Assembly: GCF_000765665.2 (NCBI RefSeq)
Contig: NZ_JROZ02000004.1
Location: 62,001 to 126,000, forward strand
Source: Helicobacter sp. MIT 05-5293
GTDB lineage: Bacteria > Campylobacterota > Campylobacteria > Campylobacterales > Helicobacteraceae
DNA: 64,000 nt
Direction of reading: 5' to 3'
In this document: in pieces, positions 61,144 through 64,000 of the stretch
Numbering within the stretch: the stretch's first letter is position 1
How the letters are laid out: each line of letters opens with the position of its first letter
Position numbers and translations under genes: made by a program
The notes under the pieces: generated by a model
Database searches by the model: none
Told to the model about the DNA's origin: nothing
What the model saw: the letters and a program-made list of their open reading frames with translations, nothing else

Positions 61144-61692
61144 ATGCAAAAATGGCAAAAAGACATCTTTAGATTCACAAGAAATGCCCTCAATCGCACC
61201 ATCACCCAATGCGCTAAGGCACAAAGAGAACTTATTCAGCAAGATTATGCCTTATCAAATAAAAAAATCCGCAATCTTACCAAAATCAAACGAGCCAAAC
61301 AAGACCAGCTAGAAGCGACACTATCAAACACAAAAGTCAAGCTCTCTATCAACAATTTCAAGCGATTCCAAAACAAACAAGGCGTAAGGGTAAAAATCGC
61401 CAAAGGCAAGGAGGTGTTTTTCAAAGGAGCATTTTTAGGACTACGCAAAGGACAAAGCAAAGCCACACAAAAACGAAATAGTGGCTTTATGGCGATTAAA
61501 AACCCTAATGAATCTCAAGGATTCCAAACCTCCAAAGCAACGATTTATTCTTACAAAAATACTAAAACTCCACGCGGCACTTCCCTCTACTATCTCAAGA
61601 CAAAGGAATTTAGCCTCATCGCCTTAGATAAGACAAAGGCATTGCAAAAACAAGCCTGTGATATTTTTAAAAAAGAGTTATCAAAGGAGTGA
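61144..61692 (+). CDS. Minor tail protein Z-like
   Basis: This 182-residue basic protein (FTRNALNRTITQCAKAQREL, KIRNLTKIKRAKQDQ, GFQTSKATIYSY) has the pattern of the prophage minor tail protein Z family. In P2-type order the tape measure gene T should stand between E' and the next tail gene. Here this gene follows E' after 9 bases and no tape measure is present. Confidence 0.65.
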   Translation: MQKWQKDIFRFTRNALNRTITQCAKAQRELIQQDYALSNKKIRNLTKIKRAKQDQLEATLSNTKVKLSINNFKRFQNKQGVRVKIAKGKEVFFKGAFLGLRKGQSKATQKRNSGFMAIKNPNESQGFQTSKATIYSYKNTKTPRGTSLYYLKTKEFSLIALDKTKALQKQACDIFKKELSKE

Positions 61693-61694
61693 GT

Positions 61695-61946
61695 ATGCAA
61701 GATAAACAAGAATTACAAACCTACCAAGCAAAACAAGGTGATAGGCTCGATTCTATCTATGTCAAAATCTATGGCGATATGACGCTTTCAAGCTATGAGA
61801 GCGGATATAATGCCTTTGTGATAGCCAATATCCACTTACTCCGATGCAAGGACTTTAGTGGAGTTTGTAAGGGCGGTGAAATCATCTATCTACCAAACTT
61901 ACAAACAACCCAAAACAACACAGAGGAAATAGGGTTATGGGAATAG
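61695..61946 (+). CDS. X: Tail protein X
   Basis: This protein of about 83 residues is GpX-type with a LysM-like pattern (YQAKQGDRLDSIYVKIYGDM … GGEIIYLPNLQ). It forms part of the tail hub. ATG 61695 follows AAAGGAG; a GTG two codons upstream is the alternative. It overlaps gene D by 10 bases. Confidence 0.82.
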   Translation: MQDKQELQTYQAKQGDRLDSIYVKIYGDMTLSSYESGYNAFVIANIHLLRCKDFSGVCKGGEIIYLPNLQTTQNNTEEIGLWE

Positions 61947-62866
61947 AGCAATACATCGCTCCGAAGTTTGCCATTACACATAAAGGCAACACGAAGCATC
62001 AAATGAGAATCCTCTCCTTAAGCTATATGGATTATGAAAAGGATAATGTCGATATGCTTAGCCTTACCCTTGCTCCTCACTCTAAGCTCCCTAGCTTTGG
62101 TGATAGAATCGAACTCCTCTTAGGCAGGAGTGCGCTTAATTTTATGGGTGCATTTTATGTTAGTAGCATTAAAGAAAACTATTTACAGCATTACACCATA
62201 GAAGCCACGAGCATTGATTACACCAAAGAATTTAAAATCATCAAAAGCCGCAGCTTTGAATCTCTCTCCTACGCACAAATACTCCAAAGTATCGCAAGGG
62301 AAAATAATCTCAAAGCCAAGCTTGATTTTAAGTATCAAGATTCTATTACGCATCTTGAGCAAAATGATGAGAGCGATTCTGCTTTATGCAAAAGACTAGC
62401 TGATGAGCTAGATTGTAGCTTTAGTGTCAAAAATGACACATTGATATTTTTAGATAGAGATAAAAGCTTTGATAGGCGCACTTATACAATCAATGCAAGA
62501 GATACACTAAGTCTAGAGATAGAGTATTTTGCACAAAAGCATTACAAAAGCGTGGAGCTTACTTATCAAGATGAGAGTGGCAATACGCGTAATGTCAAAG
62601 TCGGCAAAGGTGTGCCGATTTACAGAATGAGCCGAGAGGCAAAAGATGATAATCACGCCTTACAAATGGCTACCACAAGACTTCAAGCCTTAAATGCAAA
62701 AAAGACAAAAGGGCATTTAAGTGCCATAGGCAGAGTGCTTTTTGCAGGGGGATATTTATCACTCACAAAAGATTCCACCACCAGCACGCATATCATCACA
62801 CAAGTAACGCATCATCTTAACTCTCAAAGCTGGAATATGAATGTAGAATTTGAAAGTGAGCGGTAG
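61937..62866 (+). CDS. D: Tail hub / late control protein D
   Basis: This 309-residue GpD-type hub protein has SYMDYEKDNVDMLSLTLAPH and RIELLLGRSALNFMGAFYVS. It also has SFESLSYAQILQSIARENNL and the repeat-like end HHLNSQSWNMNVEFES. It sits under the spike V in the baseplate hub. It is the last recognisable structural gene. About 190 non-coding bases follow before the terminal cassette. Confidence 0.88.
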   Translation: MGIEQYIAPKFAITHKGNTKHQMRILSLSYMDYEKDNVDMLSLTLAPHSKLPSFGDRIELLLGRSALNFMGAFYVSSIKENYLQHYTIEATSIDYTKEFKIIKSRSFESLSYAQILQSIARENNLKAKLDFKYQDSITHLEQNDESDSALCKRLADELDCSFSVKNDTLIFLDRDKSFDRRTYTINARDTLSLEIEYFAQKHYKSVELTYQDESGNTRNVKVGKGVPIYRMSREAKDDNHALQMATTRLQALNAKKTKGHLSAIGRVLFAGGYLSLTKDSTTSTHIITQVTHHLNSQSWNMNVEFESER

Positions 62867-63059
62867 GTTAAGGGATAATACTTAGAATCTAGATAAGTGC
62901 TCTTACCTAAGAAATACTAATCAAATACTAAAAAACTGACAATGATACCTTTTAAGCCACAAGTAAAAAAAATAATGGTAGAATTCAGCCTCCATATTTT
63001 TTATTTTTATTTTAAAGGCATAATTTAGAGTAGGGAATTCCAACACAAGGACCATAATA

Positions 63060-63248
63060 ATGAAAAATTCAAAGAGGTTGCTTCGTGCAAGTTTTGGCAA
63101 GGTCGGCTATATTAATATTTCTGCACTCAATACAGGAAGTATATCCAAAAATGTCTATGGTGAAAAGAATCCTAGTGGATTAAAAGAGGCTATTATAAAG
63201 GCAAATAAAACACTTGATAGGCTTTACGAAAAATATGAACGAAGATAA
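63060..63248 (+). CDS. Small basic protein of the right-end cassette
   Basis: This 62-residue, Lys-rich protein (NSKRLLRASFGKVGYINISA, SGLKEAIIKANKTLDRLYEK) belongs to no recognised family. AAGGACC stands before the ATG. It overlaps the next gene by 14 bases, so the two are coupled. Separated from gpD by a non-coding gap, it looks like an accessory (moron) gene. Confidence 0.6.
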   Translation: MKNSKRLLRASFGKVGYINISALNTGSISKNVYGEKNPSGLKEAIIKANKTLDRLYEKYERR

Positions 63249-64000
63249 TCTTAAGAGATTTTTTAGTATTTATTTTCAATATATTGAAGTTGAGCTTTTC
63301 ACCTCAATGCTTGAAAGCTCTCTTGTAGGAAGGAATACCGATGTAATTATTACCTTTCAAGATACTTTCTACTTATTGGTATGCAAGAATATGGAAGAAA
63401 AAGATATAAAAAAAGCTCTAGATGATTTACAAGAAGTTACTAAAAAATATGCCAACAATTCGCATTTTAAGCTGGATAAGCGACATCTTAATTATCAAGA
63501 ATCTACAAAAATTCCAGTGGGTTTTTTTGACAATCCAAAATTTACCAGTTTGCTTAAAGAATATCAAGTAGCATATCAAGATTTTTTACAATATCTACCG
63601 CATATAGACTTGTCAGAAGATGTAAGACAACGATTCCAAATTAGAAAGAAAGAACAAAGTTCAATTTTGGTTCAAGCTGTGTTAGAGTTTAATAATGCAC
63701 TTGCACACATAGCAAATATTATTTATTATGGCAAGGATGATAATAACAATCTAGGGAAGGCACAAAATCATCTCTATAGAGCTATTTTGGACTATTACAA
63801 GATGTTGCTTCGTTTTATTATACCACAAATAAATATACCACATCGATTGATAGAATGCTATCATCAAATCCGCATTAATGAATTTTTACAACTTGGAAAG
63901 GATATTAAAGATAAGGATTTTACAACAAGATACAAAGAACTCTTTAATGAATGTATGCAGCTTCAACCTGTCAAAGCAAAACAAACAAGTAAAGTCAAAT
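63235..64000 (+). CDS. Hypothetical helical protein, cut by window edge
   Basis: At least 255 residues are open to the right edge. The protein is soluble and mostly helical. A stretch (VLEFNNALAHIANIIYYG, then AQNHLYRAILDYYKMLLRFI) recalls HEPN-like helical bundles with an N-x-L-x-H region, but the typical R-x4-H is not seen. It overlaps the small basic gene before it. The function is unknown; a prophage-carried host-interaction or defence role is possible. Confidence 0.6.
   Translation, partial: MNEDNLKRFFSIYFQYIEVELFTSMLESSLVGRNTDVIITFQDTFYLLVCKNMEEKDIKKALDDLQEVTKKYANNSHFKLDKRHLNYQESTKIPVGFFDNPKFTSLLKEYQVAYQDFLQYLPHIDLSEDVRQRFQIRKKEQSSILVQAVLEFNNALAHIANIIYYGKDDNNNLGKAQNHLYRAILDYYKMLLRFIIPQINIPHRLIECYHQIRINEFLQLGKDIKDKDFTTRYKELFNECMQLQPVKAKQTSKVK

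Larger units (their letters stand above)
29013..64000. mobile_element. Contractile-tail prophage integrated at tRNA-Ser, right end outside window
   Basis: From the tRNA to the right edge nearly every gene is phage-type: tyrosine integrase, two S24 repressors, antirepressor, methyltransferases, helicase, terminase, HK97-type portal/protease/capsid, P2-like baseplate and tail genes, and a lysis set. Head genes are lambda/HK97-like and tail genes P2-like, so it is mosaic. There is no transposase, so it is not Mu-type. The left border is probably inside the tRNA 3' end. A matching right att copy was not found up to 64000. Confidence 0.9.

Noticed and set aside
29013-64000. Mu-like transposable prophage
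   Set aside because: No DDE transposase, MuB or Mu-type ends are seen; a tyrosine integrase next to a tRNA explains the element better.
1-64000. CRISPR array or rRNA genes
   Set aside because: No regularly spaced direct repeats of CRISPR size and no rRNA sequence were noticed anywhere in the window.

Overview
The window looks like a chromosome segment of an enterohepatic-type Helicobacter (Campylobacterota). The supporting evidence is low GC, frequent poly-G tracts inside surface-related genes, and gene orders known from Helicobacter/Campylobacter: dxs-fliH-fliG-fliF-hisC, serS next to the flagellar TPR protein PflB, and tatB-tatC-queA-rsmG. The species cannot be named from the sequence alone.

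Bases 1 to about 29010 are host core. A partial purD is followed by a phase-variable fusion of a phosphoethanolamine transferase with a GDPD-like domain. Next comes a leftward, tightly coupled operon (nrdB, nitrilase-type amidohydrolase, pcm, prepilin-peptidase-like protein, lptF-type permease, truA), then tRNA-Leu, and the dxs/flagellar MS-ring-switch/hisC cluster. A phosphohexomutase and pyrC follow, then a TonB-dependent receptor with an in-frame G10 tract, pflB, serS, tatBC, queA, rsmG and tRNA-Ser(GGA).

From the 3' end of tRNA-Ser to the right edge lies a contractile-tail prophage; its right end is not in the window. The order is: tyrosine integrase, ankyrin peptide and a first S24 repressor; a long leftward early operon (about 31.6-39.9 kb) with two DNA methyltransferases, an SNF2-type helicase, an antirepressor, and Rep-like, YopX and ASCH proteins; a second, rightward S24 repressor with a lipoprotein; and a leftward three-gene module (membrane protein, STAS-like DUF4325, GHKL ATPase). 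Rightward late genes then run to 62.9 kb: spike V, terminase, portal, a protease-capsid fusion, baseplate W/J/I, tail fibre, RCC1-propeller protein, a holin/DUF5675/Rz/Rz1 lysis set, sheath, tube, E/E' frameshift chaperone, X and D. An antisense Abi/HEPN-type gene sits inside the late operon and an unknown two-gene cassette follows gpD.

The most notable observations are: (1) four copies of a 23-bp late-promoter architecture (TTGCGTCTTA, exactly 7 nt, TANAAT), each 24-31 nt before a late gene; (2) a G11 tract at the extreme C terminus of the prophage tail fibre; (3) two G tracts in one lipid-A-modification-type gene, the first putting it out of frame; (4) a probable -1 frameshift signal with a perfect 10-bp stem in the tail chaperone gene, but no tape-measure gene after it; (5) the STAS/GHKL/membrane module, whose ATPase gene is interrupted by one base at an A6 run; and (6) the Abi-like gene placed against the late operon.
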